Source of the DNA: DASPOJ01 sp050014395
GTDB taxonomy: Bacteria > Acidobacteriota > Terriglobia > Acidiferrales > UBA7541
Reading direction: 5' to 3'
Assembly (NCBI GenBank): GCA_050014395.1
Contig: JBEKDK010000004.1
Coordinates: 1 to 64,000, forward strand
DNA length: 64,000 nt
Positions 8,335-17,976 of this stretch are shown piece by piece (position 1 is the stretch's first letter; each line of letters starts with the position of its first letter). Position numbers and translations under genes: made by a program. The notes below the pieces were generated by a model. It searched no databases and was not told where the DNA came from. It worked only from the letters and a program-made list of their open reading frames with translations.

Positions 8335-11004
8335 ATGACATTGGCGCGCAAGAATTCGTTCGGCACACGGCAGACGCTGAAGGTGGATGGGCGCGAATAC
8401 GACATTTTCGCGCTGGATGCGCTGGAGAAAAAAGGCGTGGGCGCGGTGGCGCGGCTGCCATTTTCGCTGAAAGTGCTACTGGAAAATTTGCTGCGGCAAG
8501 AAGATGGGCGCTTCGTGAAGGCCGCGGAGATCGAAGCGCTGGCTAGCTGGAAACCGGGGACGACAGCGAGCACGGAGATCGCGTTTATGCCGGCGCGGGT
8601 GTTGCTGCAGGATTTCACGGGCGTGCCGGCGGTGGCGGATTTGGCGGCGATGCGCGACGCGATGGCCACGCTGGGCGGCGATGCGAAGAAGATCAATCCC
8701 CTGCTGCCGGCGGAGCTGGTGATCGACCATTCGGTGCAGGTGGACAAATTCAATTCGGGGATGGCGTTTGCGTTCAACGCGGAGATGGAATTTCAGCGCA
8801 ACGTGGAGCGCTACGGATTCTTGCGCTGGGGGCAACACTCGTTTTCAAATTTTCAAGTGGTGCCGCCGGACACGGGGATTTGCCATCAAGTGAATCTGGA
8901 ATATTTGGCGCGCGTGGTGTTCGATCTGGCAGAGGACGGGCGCACGCTGGCGTATCCGGATTCGTTGGTGGGCACGGATTCGCACACGACGATGGTGAAC
9001 GGCTTGGGCGTGTTCGGCTGGGGCGTGGGCGGGATCGAGGCGGAGGCGGCGATGCTGGGGCAGCCGCTCTCGATGCTGATTCCGGAAGTTGTGGGATTTA
9101 AGCTGCACGGGCGGCTGGCGCCGGGCTCGACGGCGACGGATTTGGTGCTGGTCGTGACGGAGATGCTGCGCAAGCTGGGCGTGGTGAATAAATTTGTGGA
9201 GTTCTACGGCACGGGGCTTTCGAGTTTGAGTCTGCCGGACCGAGCGACGATCGCGAACATGGCACCGGAATACGGCGCGACGATGGGATTCTTCCCGGTG
9301 GATGAAGAGACGCTGGCGTATCTGCGCTTCACGGGGCGCGATGCGCAACGCATTCGGCTGGTGGAGGACTACACCAAGCGGCAAGGAATTTTCCGCACGG
9401 ACGCGACGCCCGATCCGGCGTATTCGCAAACGATCGAGCTGGATCTGGCGAGCGTGGAAGCCGCGATCGCCGGGCCGAAGCGGCCGCAGGATCGCGTGCT
9501 GCTGCGAAATGCCAAAACTTCTTTTGCGACGGCTATGGAAGGTGTGGCGCCGAAGCGCGCGGAAGTGCAGAACAACGGCGATCGATTCGAGCTGTCGAAT
9601 GGCTCGATCGTGATCGCGGCGATTACGAGCTGCACGAACACGTCGAATCCTTCGCTGATGCTGGGCGCGGGATTGCTGGCGAAAAAAGCGATCGAGCACG
9701 GGCTGCAACGCAAGCCGTGGGTGAAGACGAGTCTGGCGCCGGGATCGAAAGTGGTGACGGATTACTTGGATGCTGCGGGCCTCTCGACGTATCTCGATCA
9801 ACTGGGATTTCAATTGGTGGGATTCGGGTGCACGACGTGCATCGGGAACAGCGGTCCGCTGCCGGAGCCGATCGGCGCGGCGATCAAGGAGACGGGCCTG
9901 GTTGCGGTGTCTGTGCTGAGCGGAAATCGAAATTTCGAAGGGCGCATTCATCCGCTGGTGCGCGCGAATTATTTGGCGTCGCCGCTGCTGGTGGTGGCGT
10001 ACGCGCTGGCGGGGCGGATGGACGTGGATATTTCGAGCGATGCGATCGGCGAAGATCGCGCGGGCAAACCCGTTTATCTGCGCGACATTTGGCCTTCGCC
10101 GGCGGAAATCGAGCAGGCCGTGCGCGCGGCGGTGAAGACGCAGATGTACTCGAAGGAATACGGCGAAGTGTTTCACGGCGACGATCGCTGGCGCTCGCTG
10201 CCGATACCGGAGGGCGATTTGTACGCGTGGAACGCGCAATCGACTTACATCGCGCGGCCGCCATTTTTCGACGGGATGCCGAAATCGCCGGAAGCGCCGG
10301 CCGACATTCGCAACGCGCGCGTGCTGGCGGTGCTGGGGCACAGCGTGACGACGGATCACATTTCGCCGGCCGGCTCAATTCAACCGGATGGGCCGGCGGG
10401 GCGCTACTTGATCGAGCACGGCGTGAAGCCGGTGGATTTTAATTCCTACGGCGCGCGCCGCGGCAATCATGAGGTGATGGTGCGCGGCACGTTCGCGAAT
10501 ATTCGTCTGCGCAATCAGCTTGCGCCGGGCACCGAAGGCGGCGTGACGCTGCATTTGCCTGGCGGCGAAGCGATGAGCATTTACGACGCGGCGATGCGCT
10601 ATCAGAAAGAAGGCGTGCCGCTGGTGGTGATCGCGGGCAAGGAATACGGTGCGGGATCTTCGCGCGATTGGGCGGCGAAGGGGCCGCTGCTGCTCGGTGT
10701 GCGCGCCGTGATCGCGGAAAGCTACGAGCGCATTCATCGCAGCAATCTGGTGGGCATGGGAGTGCTGCCGTTGGAATTTGAGCCGGGGCAGACGCCGGCG
10801 TCGCTGGGGCTCACAGGGCGGGAGAAATATTCGATCGAGGGAATCGGCGCGCTTTCGCCGCGCAAAAAAGTTACGGTGCGCGCAACCGACGATTCCGGCA
10901 AGACCACGACGTTTCAAACCATCGCGCGAGCCGACACGCCGGAAGAAGTCGCCTACTACCAGCACGGCGGCATCTTGCGCTACGTGCTGCGGCAAATGCT
11001 GTAA
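8335..11004 (+). CDS. acnA: Aconitate hydratase AcnA
   Basis: 889 residues, almost exactly the length of E. coli AcnA. It converts citrate to isocitrate via cis-aconitate in the TCA cycle and binds a [4Fe-4S] cluster. The cluster cysteines are seen in AITSCTNTSNPS and GFGCTTCIGNSGPLPEP. Other hallmarks are VGTDSHTTMVNGLGVFGWGVGGIEAE, VEFYGTGLSSLSLPDRATIANMAPEYGAT and the swivelling C-terminal domain with GKEYGAGSSRDWAAKGP. The start ATG at 8335 fits the family (MTLARKNSFGTRQTL). It is an isolated gene, followed after 21 bases by the TPR metallopeptidase gene. Confidence 0.97.
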   Translation: MTLARKNSFGTRQTLKVDGREYDIFALDALEKKGVGAVARLPFSLKVLLENLLRQEDGRFVKAAEIEALASWKPGTTASTEIAFMPARVLLQDFTGVPAVADLAAMRDAMATLGGDAKKINPLLPAELVIDHSVQVDKFNSGMAFAFNAEMEFQRNVERYGFLRWGQHSFSNFQVVPPDTGICHQVNLEYLARVVFDLAEDGRTLAYPDSLVGTDSHTTMVNGLGVFGWGVGGIEAEAAMLGQPLSMLIPEVVGFKLHGRLAPGSTATDLVLVVTEMLRKLGVVNKFVEFYGTGLSSLSLPDRATIANMAPEYGATMGFFPVDEETLAYLRFTGRDAQRIRLVEDYTKRQGIFRTDATPDPAYSQTIELDLASVEAAIAGPKRPQDRVLLRNAKTSFATAMEGVAPKRAEVQNNGDRFELSNGSIVIAAITSCTNTSNPSLMLGAGLLAKKAIEHGLQRKPWVKTSLAPGSKVVTDYLDAAGLSTYLDQLGFQLVGFGCTTCIGNSGPLPEPIGAAIKETGLVAVSVLSGNRNFEGRIHPLVRANYLASPLLVVAYALAGRMDVDISSDAIGEDRAGKPVYLRDIWPSPAEIEQAVRAAVKTQMYSKEYGEVFHGDDRWRSLPIPEGDLYAWNAQSTYIARPPFFDGMPKSPEAPADIRNARVLAVLGHSVTTDHISPAGSIQPDGPAGRYLIEHGVKPVDFNSYGARRGNHEVMVRGTFANIRLRNQLAPGTEGGVTLHLPGGEAMSIYDAAMRYQKEGVPLVVIAGKEYGAGSSRDWAAKGPLLLGVRAVIAESYERIHRSNLVGMGVLPLEFEPGQTPASLGLTGREKYSIEGIGALSPRKKVTVRATDDSGKTTTFQTIARADTPEEVAYYQHGGILRYVLRQML

Positions 11005-11025
11005 ACCTGCGAGCGCACTTTAACC

Positions 11026-12867
11026 GTGAGTCGCAGAACCGCCTATTTCGTTTCACTGCTCAGTGCCTTAACGATTGTGGCGAGCCCGCGCAACGCCGCG
11101 GCTGGCGTGCAGCCGTGGATCGAAATCCGCAGCCCGCATTTCCGAGTTCTGACGAACGGCAGTGTGGACGACGGGCGGCGCGTGGCTTTCGATTTTGAAA
11201 AACTGCGCTACGTTTTCGCCACTCAATTTCCTCATTACCGGCTGGAGTCGGGCGCTCCGTTGCTGATTTTCGCGCCGCGCGATCTGGCGTCGGCGGAAAT
11301 CGTCGCTCCGGCACTGGTGAGCGTTAAAGGTGCGGATCAAATGGCCGGCTTTTTCACGCACGGATGGGAAAAGCAGTACGCCCTGATTCGCCTAGACACG
11401 ATGAACACAATGGGAGAGGCGCCCGTCTTCCACGAGTACACACATTCGATCCTGCACATGAACGTGCATTGGCTTCCGACATGGTTAGACGAGGGTATCG
11501 CCGAGTACTACGCGTACACTCGGTTCGATGGCGATAAAATCCTGCTTGGCGTTTCCACCCAGCGCTATCCAATCATCTCCACGGGCACGCCGATTCCGAT
11601 CGAGACGTTGCTCGACGTGGATGAAAGCTCGCCCTATTACCATGACGCCGACAAAGTGCAAATGTTCTATGGCGAATCGTGGGCGCTGGTGCATTTTTTG
11701 ACGCTTACCAAAGGCATGGGCCGCGGCGAGAAGATCAACAATTTTTTCCGCCTGCTGCAGTCGGGGACCGATCAGAAAACGGCGTTTGTGCAGGTGTTCG
11801 GCGATTTCGCGAAGATGAACCGCGCTCTGGATACTTACATGCGCGGCCAATTTATTTATGGCGTGATTCCGGCTCCATCCGGGCTCGACGAGAGCACGTT
11901 CACGACAAGAACGCTGAGCGCCGCGGAGACAGAGGCTGAACTCGCCGGCTTCCAGCTATGGCGGCACGAAATCGCCACCGCCGTGCCGCTGGTGGCGCAA
12001 GCGCTGCGGGACGATCCGACGCTCGGATTCGCGCACGAGGAGGCGGGGTTCCTTCTTTTCCAGGATGGAAGGACTGAGGATGCCGTCACTGAGTTTTCAA
12101 AAGCGTACGCGCTCGATCCGGGGCTGTATCTATCGCTGTTTGCCAAGACCATGCTTTCTCCCATCGCGAAATCGGACGCCGCGGATGACGAAAAAGCCTT
12201 TCGGGCGGCGCTGGCGGCGGTCCTGCAGTTGAATCCGCAGTTCGCTCCCGTATACGTTCAATTGGCCCGGCTGGACGTGAAAGCAGGCGACCTGAACGAA
12301 GCGCTGCAATTTTCGCAGAAGGCAGAAGCGCTTGAACCGTGGCGCGCCGAGTACCGTCTGGAAACGGGCGAGATATTTTTGAGAATGGGGCGCGGCCCGG
12401 AAGCCGCGGCTATCGCTCGATTTGTTGCACAGCGTTGGTCGGGCACGGACCACAACGAAGCCGTCGAACTTTGGAACGAAGTGCCTGCGGATCAGTGGCC
12501 GGCAAGCGAAGCGCTATCGGACGCTCAGGCGCAAAATAGCGAGAAGGTGACAGGGTTCATCGAATCGGTGAACTGCCGGGCACAAAGTCAGCGCATGGAT
12601 TTTGTCTTGGATCATGGCGGGCAGACCCTCACGTTCCATCTCAAGCAAGGCTTCGAAGGCGGCTTTTCCGATACGCTGTGGTACGGAGAGGACCACTTCA
12701 GTTTTTGCCACAACTTAGAAGGCTTGCGAGCCGTGGTGTATTATCTGCCGCCGTCGGATGCGTCCTATACCGGCGACGCGGCGGAAATCGATATCCGCAA
12801 CGACCTGCCGGCGCCAGCATCAACACCCACGCCAACGCCCGCGACGACGCCGCCCCCGGGCCACTAA
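11026..12867 (+). CDS. Exported HExxH metallopeptidase-like protein with TPR repeats
   Basis: 613 residues from a GTG at 11026. A signal peptide (RRTAYFVSLLSALTIVASPRNAAA) precedes a DUF1570-like, MA-clan gluzincin fold: the zinc motif is HEYTH in VFHEYTHSILH, and the third ligand is probably the glutamate of WLDEGIAEYYA. The middle (residues about 310-480) contains TPR-like helical repeats such as AHEEAGFLLFQDGRTEDAVTEF. A final small domain (KVTGFIESVNCRAQSQRMDFVL) and a proline-threonine tail end the protein. The gene follows acnA by 21 bases, possibly by read-through, but no metabolic link is obvious. Substrate unknown. Confidence 0.75.
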   Translation: MSRRTAYFVSLLSALTIVASPRNAAAGVQPWIEIRSPHFRVLTNGSVDDGRRVAFDFEKLRYVFATQFPHYRLESGAPLLIFAPRDLASAEIVAPALVSVKGADQMAGFFTHGWEKQYALIRLDTMNTMGEAPVFHEYTHSILHMNVHWLPTWLDEGIAEYYAYTRFDGDKILLGVSTQRYPIISTGTPIPIETLLDVDESSPYYHDADKVQMFYGESWALVHFLTLTKGMGRGEKINNFFRLLQSGTDQKTAFVQVFGDFAKMNRALDTYMRGQFIYGVIPAPSGLDESTFTTRTLSAAETEAELAGFQLWRHEIATAVPLVAQALRDDPTLGFAHEEAGFLLFQDGRTEDAVTEFSKAYALDPGLYLSLFAKTMLSPIAKSDAADDEKAFRAALAAVLQLNPQFAPVYVQLARLDVKAGDLNEALQFSQKAEALEPWRAEYRLETGEIFLRMGRGPEAAAIARFVAQRWSGTDHNEAVELWNEVPADQWPASEALSDAQAQNSEKVTGFIESVNCRAQSQRMDFVLDHGGQTLTFHLKQGFEGGFSDTLWYGEDHFSFCHNLEGLRAVVYYLPPSDASYTGDAAEIDIRNDLPAPASTPTPTPATTPPPGH

Positions 12868-12910
12868 ACTTCCCGCGCTGTTGTGAAGATTGAAATGTGA
12901 ACGACGCGGT

Positions 12911-12926
12911 GGCGCGCCGGCGCGCC
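12911..12926. other. GC palindrome between convergent genes
   Basis: GGCGCGCCGGCGCGCC is a perfect 16-base palindrome between the ends of the metallopeptidase gene and the convergent membrane-protein gene. It may help termination; no T-run is adjacent. Confidence 0.35.
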
Positions 12927-12957
12927 GGCACGCCCACCGAGCCACTGTGGAATCGCG

Positions 12958-13386
12958 CTACGCGCCGAAGGCTTGTTTCACGGTCGTCTGGTTCAGGTAC
13001 CACACGATCAGAACGTTGATCGCGATGCGGACTAGCGCCCAGAAAACCAAGAACATGGCGAAGTGCATCATCAGCGGGAGCAAGGACAAAAGTCCGCCAA
13101 TCGCGCCGAGAACGGAAAGTACCATTGCGACGACGCGCGCCCAATTCTTCAGGCCGATCAGGCCGATGGCGACTACCAATGCCAGCGCCGCGAACACCAA
13201 CACAATTACTCCGATAAACGCTCCGATTCCGCCGGCGAATCTGCCGCCGACCGGCACGCCCCATGCCGCAGCGTGTGTCATCAAAAGGCCGCCGAAGAAG
13301 AAAGCACCCAAGGCGACGAGAACCATAAAAACCGCACTGATAATGTAGAGGGCCGCGATCAGGACTACTCCCGTAGGACGTTGCAT
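12958..13386 (-). CDS. Small integral membrane protein, four hydrophobic segments
   Basis: 142 residues from the ATG at 13386, with GAGG-like purines upstream. Four hydrophobic stretches are evident: GVVLIAALYIISAVFMVLVALGAFF, FIGVIVLVFAALALVVAIGLI, VVAMVLSVLGAIGGLLSLL and FLVFWALVRIAINVLIVWYL. The motif LKNWARVVAMVLSVLG is shared by many small uncharacterised bacterial membrane proteins. I do not recognise a function. It stands alone, just downstream of lgt in the opposite orientation to the metallopeptidase gene. Confidence 0.7.
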   Translation of the reverse strand: MQRPTGVVLIAALYIISAVFMVLVALGAFFFGGLLMTHAAAWGVPVGGRFAGGIGAFIGVIVLVFAALALVVAIGLIGLKNWARVVAMVLSVLGAIGGLLSLLPLMMHFAMFLVFWALVRIAINVLIVWYLNQTTVKQAFGA

Positions 13387-13480
13387 CAGCTTACCTCCGT
13401 GTAGGACTCGTGGATACTTTGGGAGAATCTGGCCTGGAGTTGAGGTTGCGAACGAAAGCTATGTCAGATTGCGGGCAACG

Positions 13481-14314
13481 TCAAGCGCGGTTTCGCGGTG
13501 GCGCGGCCTTCGAGCTGGAGCGGGCGGCCTTCGAGCCGGGACGCGAAACGGGATCCGGCTGCGCATCGCCGTGCGCGCGCACAATCCAGAACAGAATCGC
13601 GCCAGCGAGAATCGAGCCGAGACTGGCGGCTTGCGCATTGGTCATGCCGAAAAATGAGCGCGGATTGATGCGGATGAACTCGATCAGAAAACGCGCGATG
13701 CCGGTGAGCACCAAATACGCGGCGAAGACGATGCCGGCGGCGCGTGCATCGCGAATGGCGCGCGCGCCCAAGCGCCACAAAATCCAGAAGATCACCAGTT
13801 CGATCAGGAATTCGTAGATCGGCGTGGGATGGACGCGCTGCGTGGTGGGCACGATGCCGTTGGGAAAGCTCATGCCCCACGGCAGCGACGTCGGCGTGCC
13901 GTAATCGCCGTCGCCGGAAATCAGGCAGCCGATGCGGCCCACGCCGTAGCCGATGGCCGCGGCCGGCGAAGCGGCGTCCAGCATGGTGAGGATTTTGATT
14001 TTGTAATGCCGCGCCAGCCAGACCAGCGCGATGAATCCCGCGATCACGGAGCCGAACCACGCAAAGCCCATCGTGCTGAAGAGCAGCGGCCAAGGATCGG
14101 CGAAAAATTCGCGCGGGCTTTCCATCAGGTGATAGAGGCGCGCTCCGGCGAGACCGGCGAGGCCTGTGATGCCGACGACCGTCTCCGCGTCAATCGGCAG
14201 CGCGCGGCGGCGGAAATCGGCGCGCAGCACAAAAAACGCAACGAGCAACGCCGTCGCCACCAGCAGGCCGTACGTGCCGAGCGTGATGGGACCGAGATGG
14301 ATGAACGGATACAT
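13481..14314 (-). CDS. lgt: Prolipoprotein diacylglyceryl transferase Lgt
   Basis: 277 residues of a polytopic inner-membrane enzyme that moves a diacylglyceryl group from phosphatidylglycerol to the lipobox cysteine, the first step of lipoprotein maturation. The Lgt signature is intact: YGVGRIGCLISGDGDYGTP, with the invariant arginine in GRIGC. HPTPIYE and the late arginine in ARFLIEFIRINPRS match conserved segments, and the N-terminal GPITLGTYGLLVATA is typical. The C-terminal 30 residues are a basic, serine-rich extension. The gene starts 10 bases after the stop of the glycosyltransferase-like gene, so the two are probably cotranscribed. Confidence 0.95.
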   Translation of the reverse strand: MYPFIHLGPITLGTYGLLVATALLVAFFVLRADFRRRALPIDAETVVGITGLAGLAGARLYHLMESPREFFADPWPLLFSTMGFAWFGSVIAGFIALVWLARHYKIKILTMLDAASPAAAIGYGVGRIGCLISGDGDYGTPTSLPWGMSFPNGIVPTTQRVHPTPIYEFLIELVIFWILWRLGARAIRDARAAGIVFAAYLVLTGIARFLIEFIRINPRSFFGMTNAQAASLGSILAGAILFWIVRAHGDAQPDPVSRPGSKAARSSSKAAPPRNRA

Positions 14315-14324
14315 TGTGAATGCT

Positions 14325-15239
14325 CTAAGAGCCGAACGCGCGTTTCAGCGCGAGCCACGGCAATTGCACAATCGTCAGCGGATGCGACCACAGCCGCTTG
14401 GCCATCAGCCACGGATGGCGGTGCAAGCGGCGAATGCCGCCATCCGCCGTCACCATATGCGTTGCGTCTTCGATGGTATAGAGATGCCACCATCCCCCGA
14501 CGAGCGCGCGGCTGCGCTTGGCCTCCGGGCCCATGAACACGCCGTTGGAACCCTGTGGATGGTGCGAGTAATCGTGATTCTGATGAATGGCCATCACGGC
14601 GGCGCTCGCGTCCACCACGCCGGCGCCGCGCGAACGAGCCAGCCACACCAAATAATTATCGTAGTACGGGCGGCCCACCGGAAGCGACAACATGCCGTCG
14701 AATAGACCTCGGCTGAACGCGAAATAATCGACGAAGTTAGCGTTACATTGCTCGCCAGCCTTCATGACTTCGCCGCGCAGATCCACCTGCCAATTGAGTG
14801 CGGAGAAATCGAGCGGCCGCGCGAGGTCCAAATTCCAGCGGCGCCCGACGACCAGAAAACGTGAGCGCGATGCGGCCACGCGCTCGATGGCGACGGGAAA
14901 ATCCGGCAGAAGGATGATGTCCGCATTGCAGTAGACCAGCGTGCGGCCGGTTCCTTCGCGTGCGGCGCGCGCGAAAAGATCGTCAACCAGCGGCGTACCG
15001 AATTCGTTCCGGCCGATTTCGGGCACATGGCGCACGCCGAGATCGCGGGCGGCCTCGGCGGTTCCCTCATCATCGCCGAACAGAATCACGTCGGGGCGCG
15101 GCGTGAGCGCGGCCCAACTGGCGATGGCGTTGCGCTGGCGCATGGCGGTCGATCCGCGAAAAGGTTTGGGCATGCCGCAAATCGTAAGGGCTGGCGACGC
15201 CGTTGGCGACGATGCGGGAGTTAGCGTCGATTTCGGCAT
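14325..15239 (-). CDS. Glycosyltransferase-like protein (GT-A fold)
   Basis: 304 residues. The N-terminal ALTICGMPKPFRG, the segment NAIASWAALTPRPDVILFGDDEG and VYCNADIILLPDFP resemble nucleotide-sugar-dependent GT-A transferases; CNADI could be the DxD-like metal site in a modified form. Later segments (QVDLRGEVMKAG, NANFVDYFAFSRGLF, GRPYYDNYLVWLARS, HQNHDYSHHPQG) recur in a family of poorly characterised bacterial glycosyltransferase-like proteins. No transmembrane segment is obvious. It lies between another glycosyltransferase-like gene and lgt on the same strand, which suggests a small cell-envelope cluster. Donor and acceptor are unknown. Confidence 0.65.
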   Translation of the reverse strand: MPKSTLTPASSPTASPALTICGMPKPFRGSTAMRQRNAIASWAALTPRPDVILFGDDEGTAEAARDLGVRHVPEIGRNEFGTPLVDDLFARAAREGTGRTLVYCNADIILLPDFPVAIERVAASRSRFLVVGRRWNLDLARPLDFSALNWQVDLRGEVMKAGEQCNANFVDYFAFSRGLFDGMLSLPVGRPYYDNYLVWLARSRGAGVVDASAAVMAIHQNHDYSHHPQGSNGVFMGPEAKRSRALVGGWWHLYTIEDATHMVTADGGIRRLHRHPWLMAKRLWSHPLTIVQLPWLALKRAFGS

Positions 15240-15322
15240 GAGGAGATGCGAGCGGAACGCACGAAATTGATCTTATCTTGCGCGAATCGAAGGGGCAAGA
15301 ACGACGCGATTGGCAGGATCGT

Positions 15323-16255
15323 CTAGCCGCGCTTCCTGATATGCGTTTTGAATGCGATCTCCCGAATAAAATTCTGGCAGGCGCGCCTGACTCTGTTCCG
15401 GAGTAGAAGGGGCTTGGTGTGCGCGTTGTATCCGGAGTTGATGAACCTGGGATTGATGAAAATGTGTCCGCCATTCTCTTTGATTTTCTTGTGAAACGGG
15501 ACGTTGTCGCAAACCTCCTCGCCCGTTTCGGTCACTCCGGCATATTCCGATGCGATCATTACGTCCTTGCGATAGATCGCGATCCCGCCAAAGGCGGCAT
15601 CGACTTCAATCCAATCGGCAGTTTCCGGAATCACGATCATTTTGGAATGGACAGCTGTAACGAGAGCCTTCTCGCGTCCTACGTTATTTCGCAAGAGCGA
15701 TTTGTATTCAGACCAGCAATCGCCCGGACACCACTCGGGATGGCGCAACGACCAAATATCGTAATAGGGCCCGCGCTGATTGGCGGTGCAAACGTCCCAG
15801 CCGGTTTTCTGGAAGCACGACCAGAAGGCTTCCGGGGTGATCGATCGGTTGAGCCCGTCCAGGTCGGCGACGACGACGTAGTCGATATCTTTATAGATCG
15901 CGTTGGTTCTCAGTTCATCAAGGTAGCGATTCCTGCAAAATGCAATTCGGTTGGTACGGATCGGCATTCCGGGGAGCAGATTGCCGACGGTAATGAAACG
16001 GAAATTGCGAACTTCGGTTTGTAGCTCGTGCAGTTTCTCGACAGTGTTATCGCTGCTATCGGATTCGACGATCAACCAGTGCAGGCTGGCACATTGCCCG
16101 ACAACGGCGGAGAGCCTGGCAACGTCTTCTTTGATGGCCTGGCCACAATTGCGCACAACACCGGCAACCAGAATGTTGATGTTCCGGATGTCTCCGCCAT
16201 TATTGAACTGGGGATTGTCGACCAATTGGCCGGGCTGATGCGCTTCAGTTGTCAT
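15323..16255 (-). CDS. Glycosyltransferase-like protein (GT2/GT69-like)
   Basis: 310 residues from the ATG at 16255 (MTTEAHQPGQL); a TTG 9 bases upstream is an alternative. INILVAGVVRNCGQAIKEDV, LHWLIVESDSSDNTVEKL and NRIAFCRNRYLDEL resemble the nucleotide-sugar-binding region of GT2 or CAP59-like (GT69) enzymes. VVVADLDGLNRSITPEAF would provide the acidic metal site (DLD). The gene has unusually few features of a membrane enzyme, so it may be cytosolic. Together with the downstream glycosyltransferase-like gene it may build a surface glycan. Confidence 0.62.
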   Translation of the reverse strand: MTTEAHQPGQLVDNPQFNNGGDIRNINILVAGVVRNCGQAIKEDVARLSAVVGQCASLHWLIVESDSSDNTVEKLHELQTEVRNFRFITVGNLLPGMPIRTNRIAFCRNRYLDELRTNAIYKDIDYVVVADLDGLNRSITPEAFWSCFQKTGWDVCTANQRGPYYDIWSLRHPEWCPGDCWSEYKSLLRNNVGREKALVTAVHSKMIVIPETADWIEVDAAFGGIAIYRKDVMIASEYAGVTETGEEVCDNVPFHKKIKENGGHIFINPRFINSGYNAHTKPLLLRNRVRRACQNFIREIAFKTHIRKRG

Positions 16256-16602
16256 GGCTTTCAAATGTTACGCTTGGCCGGCGCGCCGAGCAGCACGCAT
16301 GAATTTCATCTTAGCTTGGCCGAATCCAGGCGGGCAAGTCCGGCCGGGCGGCAAGACACCCGCGCTTTCGCCGTGGGCCAGTTCTCGCCATAAGAATGAC
16401 CGTTTGAACATCGGCGGCGGGGCCGCAGTTGTTCCTAGCGCGCTGCGGCGGGATAATTCCATACGTGATTTACCGAAGCGCGCCCAGCCGCGCCCCGAGC
16501 GTCTCCCGACTGGGCCGTCGCCGAACGGAAATCTATATTGCGAGACGTGTGTCGCGCTAGCGCGTGGCGGTTCGAAGCTTCATCGGAAGGGCGAATCGGG
16601 AA
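16256..16602. other. Intergenic region, no gene supported
   Basis: Between the divergent glycosyltransferase-like gene and the PilZ gene. Short frames exist on both strands but none has protein-like composition, a ribosome binding site or recognisable motifs. It should contain the two divergent promoters, which I could not locate with confidence. Confidence 0.4.
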
Positions 16603-17196
16603 ATGCAATTTAACTCAGGACCGAGAACCTCGCGGCTGCGGACGGCCGCTGCAGGACACGATGAGCGGCGGCGCTCCGTGCGGCATACGATTTCGGCCGT
16701 CGTGCAAGTGGTGGATTTGGGATCGGGAATGCGGCTGACGACACGCGCATCCGATCTGAGCGTGGGCGGTTGCTACGTGGAGGCCCTCACACCTTTCGCC
16801 GTTGGAAGCGAAGTGCGCGTCGGGCTGCACAAAGATAACAACGTAATCGAATTCAATGGGAAGATCGTCTATTCGAGTCCCGGCCTGGGCATGGGAATCG
16901 CGTTCACAGAAGCTGAGCCCGACCATCAGGCTGCCCTTGAAGAATGGCTGAATACGCTTCAGCAAGAAAAGCTTGGCGGCCCTGCCCCGCACCCAGCCGT
17001 GTCCGCCGAATCGACAGCGCCGGCCACGCCGACCGCATCGGCCGCTCCGGCCACGCCGCGATCTTTCGCATTTACCGCCGCCGGGCCCGATGCGCGAGCG
17101 GTTGTCACGCGCCTTGTGCATTTGCTCGTCGCCAAAGGCCTGCTGAGCGAAGACGACGCCGAGATGATTCTGCAGCACCGCCAGCCGGTCATTTAG
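16603..17196 (+). CDS. PilZ domain protein
   Basis: 197 residues from an ATG at 16603 with GGAAGG 12 bases upstream; a GTG at 16564 would add 13 residues. The cyclic-di-GMP-binding pattern of PilZ domains is visible as ERRRSVRH (RxxxR) followed by DLSVGGCYVEA (D/NxSxxG). After the PilZ domain (about residues 20-115) comes an A/P/T-rich linker and a C-terminal helix segment (DARAVVTRLVHLLVAKGLLSEDDAEMIL). It probably responds to c-di-GMP. It sits directly upstream of phoB but has its own reading direction and an 81-base gap, so cotranscription is possible but unproven. Confidence 0.82.
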   Translation: MQFNSGPRTSRLRTAAAGHDERRRSVRHTISAVVQVVDLGSGMRLTTRASDLSVGGCYVEALTPFAVGSEVRVGLHKDNNVIEFNGKIVYSSPGLGMGIAFTEAEPDHQAALEEWLNTLQQEKLGGPAPHPAVSAESTAPATPTASAAPATPRSFAFTAAGPDARAVVTRLVHLLVAKGLLSEDDAEMILQHRQPVI

Positions 17197-17277
17197 TCGC
17201 TCGTTCCCGCCGATCGCGGACAGCAGCTTGCGCTCGCACCGGCAACCAAGCTATCGTGTTTGCGACCGCCTCCTCCC

Positions 17278-17976
17278 ATGAAGCGCATTTTATTGATCGA
17301 GGACGACCGCGATATCGTCGAATTGGTTCGTTACAATCTTTCGCGCGAAGGGTTTGACGTCGTTTCCGTGGGCGACGGTTCCTCAGGGCTTGCGCAACTC
17401 CGAAAATCCCCGCCCGATCTTCTAATACTCGATCTAATGTTGCCGAAGCTGCCCGGCCTGGAAGTGTGCAAGGAAATTCGCCGCGATCAAAAACTGAATC
17501 GGTTGCCGATCCTGATCTTGAGCGCGCGCGGAGAAGAAGCCGATCGCGTTCTGGGCCTGGAACTCGGTGCGGACGATTACGTAACCAAGCCGTTCAGTCC
17601 GCGCGAACTGCTGGCGCGCGTGAAAGCGCTGCTGCGCCGGCTGGAGCCGGCCGCGGCGGAAGGCGAAAAGCTGATCACGCGCGGGGAGCTGGCGCTGGAC
17701 CCGGCGTCGTTCCGCGTGACGCGCGACGGCGACGCCGTGCCCATGAGCACTTTGGAATTTCGGCTGCTCTACTTTCTGGCCTCGCATCCCGACCGAGTTT
17801 TTTCACGCGACCAATTGCTCGACGCGGTGTGGGGCTCAGAGCGATTCGTGACCCCACGCAGCGTGGACGTTTACGTGCGCAGAATTCGCAAGAAGGTCGA
17901 ACGCGATCCCGAGCGGCCGGTATATCTGAAGACGCTGCGCGGCGCCGGCTACATTTTTGAAACCCGTGCGAATTAA
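17278..17976 (+). CDS. phoB: PhoB-type OmpR-family response regulator
   Basis: 232 residues from the ATG at 17278. The receiver domain has the acidic pair ED (residues 8-9), phosphoacceptor D52 in LLILDLMLP and the lysine in DDYVTKPFSPREL. The C-terminal winged helix contains TPRSVDVYVRRIRKKVERDPERPVYLKTLRGAGYIF, as in OmpR/PhoB proteins. It overlaps the start of the sensor kinase gene, so the pair is co-translated. The pst operon 7 kb downstream has a PHO-box-like site, which supports a phosphate role, although phoB and OmpR paralogues cannot be separated by sequence alone. Confidence 0.85.
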   Translation: MKRILLIEDDRDIVELVRYNLSREGFDVVSVGDGSSGLAQLRKSPPDLLILDLMLPKLPGLEVCKEIRRDQKLNRLPILILSARGEEADRVLGLELGADDYVTKPFSPRELLARVKALLRRLEPAAAEGEKLITRGELALDPASFRVTRDGDAVPMSTLEFRLLYFLASHPDRVFSRDQLLDAVWGSERFVTPRSVDVYVRRIRKKVERDPERPVYLKTLRGAGYIFETRAN